A stretch of DNA of 10,221 bases from Opitutaceae bacterium UBA3033 (GTDB taxonomy: Bacteria > Verrucomicrobiota > Verrucomicrobiia > Opitutales > Opitutaceae), in NCBI GenBank assembly GCA_002367815.1, contig DFDG01000012.1:1-10221 (forward strand), given 5' to 3'. Position numbers and translations under genes: made by a program. The notes beneath the pieces are model-generated. The model worked only from the letters and a program-made list of their open reading frames with translations, ran no database searches and was not told the DNA's origin. How positions within the stretch are numbered: the first letter of the stretch is position 1; each line of letters starts with the position of its first letter. Of the stretch, positions 1 to 7,324 are shown in pieces.

Positions 1-36
1 AATGTGGTCGTGTTTGGGCTAATATGCGTTCGCTCA

Positions 37-552
37 ATGTTTCGACGTTTTCTCATTCATTTTTATTTAGTAATCGCTCTGGTCATAAGCAGTGCTTGCG
101 GACACTACCGACTAGGGACTTCAGGACAGTTAACCTTTTCGACACTCTACGTAGCACCGATAGCCATGAAGGCCTTGATTCCCCAATCTCAGCCGATTTT
201 TGATACGAAGATCAGAGATAGTTTTAGTGGAGATGGTCGGGTGACGTTGGAAAATCAGGCCAATCTAGCCGATGCCACATTAAGTATCACTATATTGGAT
301 TACAAACGGGACATAGCTACGGTCCGCCCTGGAGATACCGGTCTGGCCCGAAAGTTCCTTATTACCATAACGGCTGAGGCGACCTTGGTAGAAAGAACCT
401 CCGGACGTGAGTTATTCAGCAGACGTAAGATCGTGGCTAAGCGTGATGCCTATACAGACGGTGGGCAGCAACAGGCCGAATACCAATTGTTGCCTCTCCT
501 TGCGCAGGAACTAGCCGATAAAGCTGCCCATGCAGTTCTGGACACATGGTAA
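37..552 (+). CDS. lptE: LptE-like LPS-assembly outer-membrane lipoprotein
   Basis: Probable lipoprotein partner of LptD, which inserts lipopolysaccharide into the outer leaflet of the outer membrane. The ATG at 37 gives 171 residues and a clean lipoprotein signal: MFRR, a hydrophobic stretch (residues 5-17), then SSAC with the lipidated Cys at 21. The mature protein starts CGHYRLG, close to the CGYHLRG start of LptE proteins. The rest alternates short strands with a final amphipathic helix, as in that family, and the length is usual. The frame is open back to the left edge, and a GTG at 4 would add 11 residues ahead of the signal, which looks less natural. The gene overlaps rpe by 7 bp. The LptE family is highly divergent, so the assignment rests on the lipobox, the CGxYRLG start and size; a generic lipoprotein of unknown role is the alternative. 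Confidence 0.72.
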   Translation: MFRRFLIHFYLVIALVISSACGHYRLGTSGQLTFSTLYVAPIAMKALIPQSQPIFDTKIRDSFSGDGRVTLENQANLADATLSITILDYKRDIATVRPGDTGLARKFLITITAEATLVERTSGRELFSRRKIVAKRDAYTDGGQQQAEYQLLPLLAQELADKAAHAVLDTW

Positions 553-1223
553 CAATGCAAAACCGGCAAACTCCAATCCTAGCGCCCTCATTGCTGGCAG
601 GGGACCATGCCAATCTTGGGGCCAGTGCCTCATTGGTTGAATCTGCCGGCCTAAAGTGGCTTCATATGGACATCATGGATGGGCATTTCGTGCCCAACCT
701 AACATTCGGGCCCGCGACCTTGGATGCTTTGAGAAAAGCAGGGATCGAATTGTTTTTCGACACTCACTTGATGTTGTCGAAACCACAACTTTACGTAGAA
801 GCATTCGCTAAGGCCGGAGCAAACCTGATCAGCATTCACATTGAACCCGATTATGACCATGCGGCTACCCTCACCGCTATTCGTAAACTTGGCTGCCAAT
901 GTGGTATTGTGCTCAATCCAGGGACACCCGTGGGGGAAATAGAACATTTACTAGATCAAATTGATCTTGCCCTAGTGATGACCGTGCAACCTGGTTTCGG
1001 AGGCCAATCCTTTCAATCGGACATGCTGAAAAAAATCACCCAGCTAAATACCTATCGTCAAGAACGTGCTCATAATTGGCGCATCGAAGTGGACGGTGGG
1101 ATCGATCTGTCGCAGGCCAAGGATTGTTTTGACGCTGGAGCCGACACATTTGTAGCAGGAACGGCTTTTTTCAAATCGAAGGATTGCACCAAGTTCGCGC
1201 AAACCATCCAGAGTTTGGCATAA
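546..1223 (+). CDS. rpe: Ribulose-phosphate 3-epimerase
   Basis: Cytosolic enzyme interconverting ribulose 5-phosphate and xylulose 5-phosphate in the pentose phosphate pathway. The 225-residue length is normal for this TIM-barrel family. Signature blocks are all present: APSLLAGD (13-20), HMDIMDGHFVPN (40-51), THLML (73-77), VQPGFGGQSF (147-156), EVDGGID (181-187) and a phosphate-binding GTAFF near the C-terminus. Expected metal ligands are H40, D42, H74 and D183, with D42 and D183 as the acid/base pair, by analogy with characterised Rpe enzymes. The ATG at 546 overlaps the end of the lptE-like gene (stop at 550-552), which suggests translational coupling; a second in-frame ATG at 555 is possible. 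No strong Shine-Dalgarno sequence is visible. It converges on the ABC solute-binding gene with 12 bp between the stops. Confidence 0.97.
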   Translation: MVTMQNRQTPILAPSLLAGDHANLGASASLVESAGLKWLHMDIMDGHFVPNLTFGPATLDALRKAGIELFFDTHLMLSKPQLYVEAFAKAGANLISIHIEPDYDHAATLTAIRKLGCQCGIVLNPGTPVGEIEHLLDQIDLALVMTVQPGFGGQSFQSDMLKKITQLNTYRQERAHNWRIEVDGGIDLSQAKDCFDAGADTFVAGTAFFKSKDCTKFAQTIQSLA

Positions 1224-1225
1224 GC

Positions 1226-1235
1226 GTTTGCAAAC
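1226..1235. repeat. 10-bp palindrome in the rpe/ABC convergent gap
   Basis: The sequence GTTTGCAAAC is a perfect palindrome and occupies almost the whole 12-bp gap between the two convergent stop codons. As RNA it could form only a three-pair stem with a four-base loop, with no U run, so it is a poor terminator. It may be chance or a protein-binding site. Confidence 0.3.
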
Positions 1236-2849
1236 TCACTTACCTTCACGGGCAAGTTCAGCCGCATGCTGATATTGAACCCTCAGTTGAGCCCCAAGTT
1301 TTTTTGCCAGCCTCACTTCATCCACTTTGTTTTTGGCGCCAAGAGCTTGTTTTATCGGGCCACTAATCTGCTCATAACTGAGGATAGACATATCATTGAG
1401 GGCGGACATGGCCTCAGGAGGCATGCCCGCTGCAATTATCGCCCGCCACGCTTCCACTAGTTCCGCATGGGTATCCAGACACATCACTCGTATACCGAAA
1501 GCCATTTCCCGGAATAACCCACCGGTCCATGCTGGTTCATAGATCAATTGATCAACCCCCGAATAAGGTTCCTCGGTGGGATCTGAGCGAAATTTTAGCC
1601 ATGCTTCTTCCGCGTAAAATTCCCGGCGCACCGGCAATCTGCGCAACGCAAAGCGCTCCGGTCCATCAGGGGTGCCGACTTGGAAATTCCACAATTTCTG
1701 TCCGGCCATCGATAACGTAAATTCAATAAACATCTCAGCCACTTCCTTGTTTGGTGCCCCACGCAACAGACCTATGGGATCAACGGAACTGACGGTTCCT
1801 CCCAAGGGAGTCACATAGACCAACCTACCGGAATCATCTCTCCGAGTTACCGCCTCAGCTTGATAACGGCCATAAAAATCAATGCAGATGCCCGCGGCTG
1901 AATTTCCCTGAGAAACATCAATAGGTGGTTTTTGGGAAGAATCGGTAAAATAACGGGCATTTGCCCCCAGCAACCTAAGTATTTTCATCCCTTCATCCCA
2001 ACCTTCCCTTATCGCTTGAGCTTCAATTTCCTTAGGGTCTCGACCCACAGAATTCTGGTTTAGTGATCGCAGCCGAATTTGCATTTGTTGCTGGATCAGA
2101 TTCTCAAACGCTTTGGCAATGGATCCACTTTTAGTGGGATCACACAAAGCGACTTCGCCTATCAGTTTTGGATCGGTCAAATCCCGCCAAGCCTTTGGCG
2201 GTGTAATCAGACCGAGCCGCTTGATGGAATCCTTGTTGTATAAAATTCCATAACTACTGAGCACATTGCCAATCCACCTGCCCTGATCGTCCCAATATTG
2301 TTCTCCCGCAAAAGTAATGGGTATCGAATTATCTGTAAACCACTCGGGATGAGTCTTGATAATCCTAGAACCGACCAAACGTCTCGCTTGAGCCTGGCGG
2401 ATGAAATCGTAACTACCTCCACCAAAAAACAGGTCGATCCCGCAGCCAACATCAGAGTTCAAAAATGCCTCACGGGCAGCTTTCCCTTCGGTGGACGCAT
2501 CACTGTTTAGTCGCCCATTGGCAAAAGCAGATTGGACTTCCATACTCCATGATTTGCCGAGTTGATTGGTCCAATAATTTTGAAATGAAGAGACGTATTC
2601 CGAATCCAAAAATCGGGCGATCTCACTAGTCCCACCGATGACCCGCCAATCGATTTGCGCCGAGCGACCGGTTTTATTTTTATACCAAACCTTAAATCCG
2701 GTGGTGAATTCGTGCCGGATCGCTTCGTTATGGGGAGTAATTATTACCAGTGAATCATCTGCATTTTCAGACGTAGCCTGTGGTGGTCGTAGAATAAATG
2801 GCAGTGCAACGGTGGCGACCAAGGCGAGAATAATGATCACCCGCTTCAT
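1236..2849 (-). CDS. ABC transporter extracellular solute-binding protein (AfuA/FbpA-like), enlarged
   Basis: Periplasmic binding component of an ABC importer, translated directly after its ATPase gene. Residue numbers here count from the GTG at 2852; the adjacent ATG at 2849, chosen here, removes one residue. An N-terminal MMKR plus hydrophobic segment (5-21) is a signal peptide or uncleaved anchor; there is no lipobox Cys. Family-like blocks follow: SLVIITPHNEAI (34-45), GIDLFFGGGSYDF (138-150), PPKAWRDLTDP (218-228), CDPTKSGSIAKAFE (237-250) and a C-lobe segment from SSVDPIGLLRGAPNKE (355-370) to AGQKLW (383-388), as in class-1 binding proteins of the iron(III)/phosphonate type. About 537 residues is far longer than the usual 320-360. 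The excess is mainly an insertion around 80-135 and roughly 120 residues after position 415. The substrate cannot be read from sequence; iron, a phosphorylated sugar or another small anion are all possible. Confidence 0.85.
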   Translation of the reverse strand: MKRVIIILALVATVALPFILRPPQATSENADDSLVIITPHNEAIRHEFTTGFKVWYKNKTGRSAQIDWRVIGGTSEIARFLDSEYVSSFQNYWTNQLGKSWSMEVQSAFANGRLNSDASTEGKAAREAFLNSDVGCGIDLFFGGGSYDFIRQAQARRLVGSRIIKTHPEWFTDNSIPITFAGEQYWDDQGRWIGNVLSSYGILYNKDSIKRLGLITPPKAWRDLTDPKLIGEVALCDPTKSGSIAKAFENLIQQQMQIRLRSLNQNSVGRDPKEIEAQAIREGWDEGMKILRLLGANARYFTDSSQKPPIDVSQGNSAAGICIDFYGRYQAEAVTRRDDSGRLVYVTPLGGTVSSVDPIGLLRGAPNKEVAEMFIEFTLSMAGQKLWNFQVGTPDGPERFALRRLPVRREFYAEEAWLKFRSDPTEEPYSGVDQLIYEPAWTGGLFREMAFGIRVMCLDTHAELVEAWRAIIAAGMPPEAMSALNDMSILSYEQISGPIKQALGAKNKVDEVRLAKKLGAQLRVQYQHAAELAREGK

Positions 2850-2857
2850 CACAGTGC

Positions 2858-3931
2858 TTAATCCACCAGCACAACTACATCCTCGGGATCGACGGAAGCA
2901 AATATCTCTCCTCGATTCGCTCCATCCACAAAACGTGGGTTCCGCTCAAACACTTTCAAGGAGGTGTCACGAACAACAAGTTCATATTGGGCCACTTCAC
3001 CAAGATAGACAAATTCACCAATCCGGCCGTGCACACTATTACGCTCGGCATGTCGTTCATGACTCAGTTCCCAGCATTCGGGACGAATCGATAAGGTTAC
3101 TTTTGAGTTTAGCGCCGGTGGGCGCGAGGGGTCACCCAATACCCCATCGAAACGACCAATACCCGTTTCAACCGTGGCCATATTGCCATACATTCCTGTA
3201 ATGCTGCCTTCGAGAAAGTCCGTTTCGCCAATAAAATGGGCCACAGTCTTACACGTCGGCTTTTTGTAAACGTCCCGCGGGGTGCCAACCTGTAGAATAT
3301 TGCCTCCATCCAGAATTGCCATTCGATCTGATATCGAAAGGGCCTCTTTCTGGTCATGCGTAACGTAAACTGTAGTTAACTTAAATTCCTTACAAACCCG
3401 GCGAATTTCCGTCCTCATTTCCAATCTGAGTTTTGCATCCAAGTTCGAAAGCGGTTCATCTAACAAAAGACACCTCGGCCGAATGACGAGGGCGCGAGCC
3501 AATGCGACGCGTTGCTGTTGCCCACCGGATAATTGATTGGGGCGACGTTCCGCATAACTTTCCATCCGAACCGATTCCAACGCCTCGCCTACCCGACGTT
3601 TGATCTCCTCCTTAGATACTTTGCGTTCCTGCAAACCAAAGGCCACATTCTCAGCCACCGACATATGAGGCCAAAGGGCATAGCTTTGAAACATCATACC
3701 GGTGTTTCGTTTGTGAGGTTCTAATCTGGAGACGTTCTCTTCCCCGAAATAAATATTTCCCTCTTCCGGAATGTAAAACCCTGCCAAACTGCGCAATAAC
3801 GTGGTTTTGCCACAGCCACTAGGTCCAAGCAGGAAAAACAACTCTCCTGGATCTATGGTCAAATCAAGGTCGTGTAGTGCGGTGACCGCACCAAACCGTT
3901 TCGTTAGTTTTTCAATACGAATGGATATCAT
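2858..3931 (-). CDS. ABC transporter ATP-binding protein (FbpC/PotA/MalK-type)
   Basis: Cytoplasmic ATPase that powers solute import. Residue numbers below count from the upstream TTG at 3958 (366 residues); the ATG at 3931, residue 10 in that count, begins MISIRIEKLTKRFG and is the better start, giving 357 residues. Motifs are complete: Walker A GPSGCGKTT (45-53), Q-loop Q91, signature LSGGQ (143-147), Walker B LLLDE (164-168), D-loop SNLD (171-174) and switch H201. The C-terminal part (about 240-366) has the length and pattern of the TOBE-type regulatory domain found in the iron, polyamine and maltose ATPases, including SIRPECWEL. The gene ends 8 bp before the ATG of the binding protein, so the two are surely cotranscribed. 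No membrane permease gene is adjacent on either side: hpt diverges upstream and rpe converges downstream. The substrate is undetermined. Confidence 0.95.
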   Translation of the reverse strand: MISIRIEKLTKRFGAVTALHDLDLTIDPGELFFLLGPSGCGKTTLLRSLAGFYIPEEGNIYFGEENVSRLEPHKRNTGMMFQSYALWPHMSVAENVAFGLQERKVSKEEIKRRVGEALESVRMESYAERRPNQLSGGQQQRVALARALVIRPRCLLLDEPLSNLDAKLRLEMRTEIRRVCKEFKLTTVYVTHDQKEALSISDRMAILDGGNILQVGTPRDVYKKPTCKTVAHFIGETDFLEGSITGMYGNMATVETGIGRFDGVLGDPSRPPALNSKVTLSIRPECWELSHERHAERNSVHGRIGEFVYLGEVAQYELVVRDTSLKVFERNPRFVDGANRGEIFASVDPEDVVVLVD

Positions 3932-4019
3932 GCCGCGGTCATAGACCTGCCGAGGCAAGAATTTGGCATCCGTGAAGTCAAAGGAATTAACCCGAAATCA
4001 GCGGATGTAACGCATTGCC

Positions 4020-4025
4020 AGTATA
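4020..4025 (-). promoter_or_regulatory. Possible -10 box for the ABC ATPase operon
   Basis: The 121-bp gap between the divergent ABC and hpt operons must hold promoters for both. On the minus strand it contains TATACT, five of six matches to a sigma-70 -10 box, which would give a leader of about 80 nt before the ATPase start. I see no good -35 box at the right distance, and no convincing promoter for hpt on the plus strand. Confidence 0.22.
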
Positions 4026-4052
4026 GCTAAGCTTTGTCTCTCTGGATCGAAC

Positions 4053-4628
4053 ATGCCTCCGACCAAGACTTCTGCCCTGCATCCCGACCTCGAAAGCGTC
4101 CTCGTAACCGAAACCCAGATACGGCGTAGAATCAAAAAACTGGGCACGGAACTAAAGGAAATTTACGGCGATGATGAATTCACGGTCATATCTATTATAA
4201 ATGGTGCCATAATTTTTACCGCGGATTTGTTACGGGAAATTGAAAATCCTATCCGGCTCGATTGCATCAGAATTTCCAGCTACCGCAATGAGACCAAATC
4301 CATTGGCACCCCGCAATTGGTTCATAGTTTGACCCTGGATATCACGAAACGACATGTGCTCTTGATCGACGATATTTTGGATACCGGCAAAACCTTGGCC
4401 ATGGTTACTAACATGGTTAAAAAGCTAAAACCGGCCACTTTGAAGGTATGCGTATTGCTCGACAAAAAGGGACGGCGGGAAGTTGATTTTAATGCCGACA
4501 TAGTCGGGTTTAACATACCGGATAAATTTGTAGTCGGTTATGGTCTCGATTTTGCCGAGCGCTATCGCAATTTGCCTTGTATTGGCGTGCTGAAACCTCA
4601 CCTGCAAAATCCGCCGGAGTGGACATGA
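4053..4628 (+). CDS. hpt: Hypoxanthine phosphoribosyltransferase
   Basis: Purine-salvage enzyme that joins hypoxanthine (often also guanine) to PRPP to make IMP or GMP in the cytosol. The 191 residues match the family's usual 175-195. The PRPP-binding loop is HVLLIDDILDTGKTL (101-115), with D106/D107 as the acidic pair and D110 at the general-base position. The flexible loop is RISSYRNET (73-81), and LLDKKGRR (135-142) carries the Lys that contacts the purine carbonyl in the family. The C-terminal DKFVVGYGLDFAERYRNLP block is the hallmark of the Hpt subgroup rather than of Gpt or Apt. The N-terminus is about 10 residues longer than in E. coli Hpt. It appears to open an operon that continues 31 bp later into the rRNA methyltransferase. 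No clear Shine-Dalgarno sequence precedes the ATG. Confidence 0.95.
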   Translation: MPPTKTSALHPDLESVLVTETQIRRRIKKLGTELKEIYGDDEFTVISIINGAIIFTADLLREIENPIRLDCIRISSYRNETKSIGTPQLVHSLTLDITKRHVLLIDDILDTGKTLAMVTNMVKKLKPATLKVCVLLDKKGRREVDFNADIVGFNIPDKFVVGYGLDFAERYRNLPCIGVLKPHLQNPPEWT

Positions 4629-4659
4629 TCTTCAACGAGGTTGTCAGCTTCTCAAATTT

Positions 4660-5862
4660 ATGAGCGTGATCGGCAATCAGAAACAGATATATCTGCAAAT
4701 TATTGGAAGATTGCAGCCCTACTTTCGCACCGATGCCAATTTACCTGAACGCGTTCAAAAACTATTGGCACGTGAAAAACGTTTTGGTTCAAGAGATCGA
4801 CGCCTTTATCGGGAGTTAATTTATACAACATTACGTTATCTGCCATGGGTAGAACCACTATTTGAACGAGACCCAGATCGTGCAGCCGCAATGGTGGCTT
4901 GGCTGGCATCGAATTCTGCGGCAACAGCCAATTATCGATCTGAAATGGCTTTGGATTGGCCCCATTGTCCTGATACTCTCTCTGCTAAGGCAGATATTCT
5001 GAATCTGAAGCCGGAGGAGCTGCTACCCACTTGGTTTCAAGAGGAATGCCCCGCCGCATTGCACCCAAAGGAAAATGATACCATGCATCGGAGAGCTTCC
5101 CTATGGATTCGTTTGCAGACCACCAAACCAGATTTGGTCTTGGCAGAATTTGACCGTCAAGACTGGGCATGGAGCCGTTCCAAAATCAAAACCGATGCCA
5201 TCGAATTAACGCCTGACGCTTCGGTCGCTAATTCCAAAAGCTACCTCAACGGAGCGTATGAAGTCCAGGACCTTGGGTCTCAATTAGTATTGGCGAGCAC
5301 TCACATCAAGGCTGGTGAGCAATGGTTGGACGCCTGCGCAGGTGCAGGCGGAAAGACCTTGCAGCTTGCTCGCATCCTAGGGCCTGAAGGCATCGTCACG
5401 GCTCATGATATTCGTCCATCCGCTATTGATGAATTACTGTTAAGGGCCGACCGATCTGGACTGCAAAACATTCGGACCGCATCACTGCCCATTATCAATA
5501 AATACGACGGGGTGCTCGTAGATGCCCCCTGCAGTGGTAGCGGCACCTGGCGCCGGGCCCCACACCTCAAATGGGTAAACGGACCAAGCAAAATTGAGGA
5601 TTACGCCCGTCTTCAGTTGGAATTATTGGAAACATATGCCAAAGCGGTGCGGTCTGGCGGAAAACTGATTTATGCAACATGCTCACTAAACCATAGTGAA
5701 AATGCCTCGGTGATCGCGGAGTTTCTAGCCCAGTATCCTGATTTCTTGATCGAACCTCCGGAAAATAATTTCGGGTTCGAACCACAGCCGTGGGGACTCA
5801 CCATTCTGCCCTCACAGCACAACACTGACGGTTTTTTTGTATCAAGTATGCGTCGCAAGTAA
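4660..5862 (+). CDS. rsmB: RsmB-type rRNA cytosine-C5 methyltransferase
   Basis: SAM-dependent RNA m5C methyltransferase, most likely acting on 16S rRNA at the position modified by E. coli RsmB (C967). The N-terminal 130 residues are helical, and FGSRDRRLYRELIYTTLRY (42-60) matches the NusB-like RNA-binding domain of RsmB. The Rossmann methyltransferase domain holds the SAM loop DACAGAGGKT (224-233), acidic D250 in AHDIRPSA, motif IV DAPCSGSGTWRR (288-299) with C291, and motif VI YATCSLNHSEN (338-348) with the nucleophilic C341. The paired cysteines are characteristic of RNA m5C enzymes. It ends DGFFVSSMRRK, the usual family terminus. At 400 residues it is slightly shorter than E. coli RsmB (429). 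The exact target base is inferred; another RsmB/RsmF-family specificity is possible. It lies 31 bp after hpt and 42 bp before scpA. Confidence 0.9.
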   Translation: MSVIGNQKQIYLQIIGRLQPYFRTDANLPERVQKLLAREKRFGSRDRRLYRELIYTTLRYLPWVEPLFERDPDRAAAMVAWLASNSAATANYRSEMALDWPHCPDTLSAKADILNLKPEELLPTWFQEECPAALHPKENDTMHRRASLWIRLQTTKPDLVLAEFDRQDWAWSRSKIKTDAIELTPDASVANSKSYLNGAYEVQDLGSQLVLASTHIKAGEQWLDACAGAGGKTLQLARILGPEGIVTAHDIRPSAIDELLLRADRSGLQNIRTASLPIINKYDGVLVDAPCSGSGTWRRAPHLKWVNGPSKIEDYARLQLELLETYAKAVRSGGKLIYATCSLNHSENASVIAEFLAQYPDFLIEPPENNFGFEPQPWGLTILPSQHNTDGFFVSSMRRK

Positions 5863-5904
5863 TTTTTCCATTGCGAGGGCATACTCACTTGCAAGCATCA
5901 CTCC

Positions 5905-6684
5905 GTGGTTCCCGACTCCGACTATCGTATCAAATTGCAGGTCTTTGAAGGCCCATTGGATCTTATGCTCTTTCTTATCCGTAAGAACGAGTTGGATATC
6001 TATGACATACCCATTGAGTCAGTGACCCGGCAATACATCGATGCACTCCATGCCATGAAGGAGCTGGATCTGGAGGTGGCGGGTGAATTTTTTGTGATGG
6101 CCGCAACCTTGATGGAGATAAAGAGCAGGATGTTGCTGCCAAAGGGGCAACATGCCATAGATCCGAATGCAGAAGAAGATGAAATGGATCCACGATGGGA
6201 ACTTGTGCATCAACTGCTGCAATACAAGAAATTCAAGGATGCCTCGCAGCAACTTGATGGCCTAATATCCCGCAAACATGATTTGATGGATCGCTATGTA
6301 TCCTCCTTGAATGTTGATAGTGCGGATCGAGAGCTCAAGCCAGTTGACCGCATCGAGCTATGGCAGGCCTTCAATCAAGTATTGCGTAGATTGGCCGAAA
6401 AACTCGTCGTCGGAGAAATTCGTGACGAACAAATTACTGTGGCCGATCAGATGGAATACCTGCTTCAACGAATGCAAACGGAACATACGTTCAGTTTCTC
6501 AAATCTATTTCCAGGCAAGGTCACTTTGCGATATTTAGTGGCAACTTTTCTCGCTGTTTTGGAGTTAACCCGACTCAGGCAAATGAGGCTAACCCAAGAT
6601 GAGGCTTTCTCGGACATTATTTGTCACAACACGCTAGAAATCCCGCTTGAAACAGCCGACAACTCCAACACTTTGATCGCGTGA
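5905..6684 (+). CDS. scpA: Segregation and condensation protein A (kleisin)
   Basis: Kleisin subunit that bridges the SMC heads and, with ScpB, forms the condensin complex that organises and segregates the chromosome. The N-terminal block FEGPLDLMLFLIRKNELDIYDIPI (14-37) and LDLEVAGEFFVMAATLMEIKSRMLLP (54-79) are diagnostic of ScpA and form the SMC-neck-binding helices. A poorly conserved, charged linker (80-200) is followed by a C-terminal winged helix (about 205-245, VATFLAVLELTRLRQMRL) that contacts the SMC head. The 259-residue length is typical. GTG at 5905 is the only sensible start because the conserved block begins 13 residues later; no good Shine-Dalgarno sequence precedes it. The usual partner scpB is not next door; instead the stop overlaps the start of a small unknown gene. 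Confidence 0.95.
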   Translation: MVPDSDYRIKLQVFEGPLDLMLFLIRKNELDIYDIPIESVTRQYIDALHAMKELDLEVAGEFFVMAATLMEIKSRMLLPKGQHAIDPNAEEDEMDPRWELVHQLLQYKKFKDASQQLDGLISRKHDLMDRYVSSLNVDSADRELKPVDRIELWQAFNQVLRRLAEKLVVGEIRDEQITVADQMEYLLQRMQTEHTFSFSNLFPGKVTLRYLVATFLAVLELTRLRQMRLTQDEAFSDIICHNTLEIPLETADNSNTLIA

Positions 6685-6932
6685 GCCCAAAGCCCAACAA
6701 CCCATCCCAGAAAGCCGGTCTCCTTGGCATCGGCCTTGATAATCAAGACGGTCACAAGCGTATCACTACGGGCGAACAATTTGCCATTCTGGGTGGCTCG
6801 GAGGAAACTCATGGCCGGATGACAGAAACGGTCATCAAAACATTCGAAGAGCTCAAAGGTCGGGGCAAGCACCTGCATCAGGTTGAGTCGCACGAATTAA
6901 AAGATATTATAAAGCAATCGACGCCACAATAA
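6681..6932 (+). CDS. Small conserved-looking protein of unknown function, coupled to scpA
   Basis: An 83-residue soluble protein without signal peptide or membrane segment. Its GTG start overlaps the scpA stop (GTGA at 6681-6684), a classic translational-coupling arrangement, which supports it being a real gene. The first 10 residues are polar and proline-rich. Then comes GLLGIGLDNQDGHKRITTGE (13-32), with a glycine/aspartate-rich patch, followed by FAILGGSEETHGRMTE (34-49) and a charged helix (50-80) that includes FEELKGRGK and HELKDII. I recall a similar GGSEETH-type small protein from other Verrucomicrobia, but I cannot verify that here and no function is known to me. Context makes a role near condensin possible but unproven. 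A 68-bp gap with a palindrome separates it from trxA. Confidence 0.8.
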   Translation: MSPKPNNPSQKAGLLGIGLDNQDGHKRITTGEQFAILGGSEETHGRMTETVIKTFEELKGRGKHLHQVESHELKDIIKQSTPQ

Positions 6933-6945
6933 ATTTCAAGAATGT

Positions 6946-6959
6946 CGCAAATATTTGCG
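6946..6959. repeat. 14-bp perfect palindrome before trxA; weak terminator or operator
   Basis: CGCAAATATTTGCG is a perfect 14-bp inverted repeat starting 14 bp after the stop of the small scpA-coupled gene and followed directly by TTTT. As RNA it could fold into a five-pair stem with an AUAU loop and a short U run, so it may be a weak intrinsic terminator. Its perfect symmetry and its position about 40 bp before the trxA start also fit a dimeric repressor site. Confidence 0.4.
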
Positions 6960-7000
6960 TTTTATTCGAATCCACCTCTGCTTGTACCAACCTTAATAAC

Positions 7001-7324
7001 ATGTCCGACAAAATCACCAATCTCACCACCGATACATTTAAAGCAGCAGTAGCCAGTGCCACTCCCGTTTTAGTAGATTTTTGGGCCCCATGGTGTGGGC
7101 CCTGCAAGGCCATTGCTCCCATTCTTGATGAGCTGGCTGGCGAACTGAATGGCCAGATTCAGATCTGCAAAGTCAACGTCGACGAAAACGACGCGATCTC
7201 CGCAGAATTCGGTATTCGCGCCATCCCCACGATGCTCATTTTCAAAGCCGGTGTAGTTGTGGAGCAAATTGTCGGCATGTTGCCCAAAGACGCCCTCAAA
7301 GCCAAATTGGCCGCGCACGTCTAA
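7001..7324 (+). CDS. trxA: Thioredoxin
   Basis: Small cytosolic disulfide reductase that donates electrons to ribonucleotide reductase, peroxiredoxins and other clients, and is itself recycled by thioredoxin reductase. The 107 residues match the family (E. coli TrxA 108). The active site is WCGPC with C32 and C35, preceded by the buried D26 (DFWAPWCGPC). The cis-proline is P76 in IPT, and the C-terminal fold is complete. There is no signal peptide, so it is not a periplasmic TlpA-like protein. It starts at an ATG 68 bp after the preceding gene, so it may have its own promoter. Its TAA stop shares bases with the stop of the convergent menA-like gene, leaving no room for a terminator between them. 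Confidence 0.97.
   Translation: MSDKITNLTTDTFKAAVASATPVLVDFWAPWCGPCKAIAPILDELAGELNGQIQICKVNVDENDAISAEFGIRAIPTMLIFKAGVVVEQIVGMLPKDALKAKLAAHV

Noticed and set aside
1226..1235. GTTTGCAAAC as a bidirectional terminator between rpe and the ABC operon
   Set aside because: The possible stem is only three pairs and no U run follows on either strand, so I list it only as a palindrome.
2638..3201. 187-codon plus-strand open frame
   Set aside because: Lies antisense across the junction of the binding-protein and ATPase genes, both of which are secure; its translation is low-complexity and matches no family.
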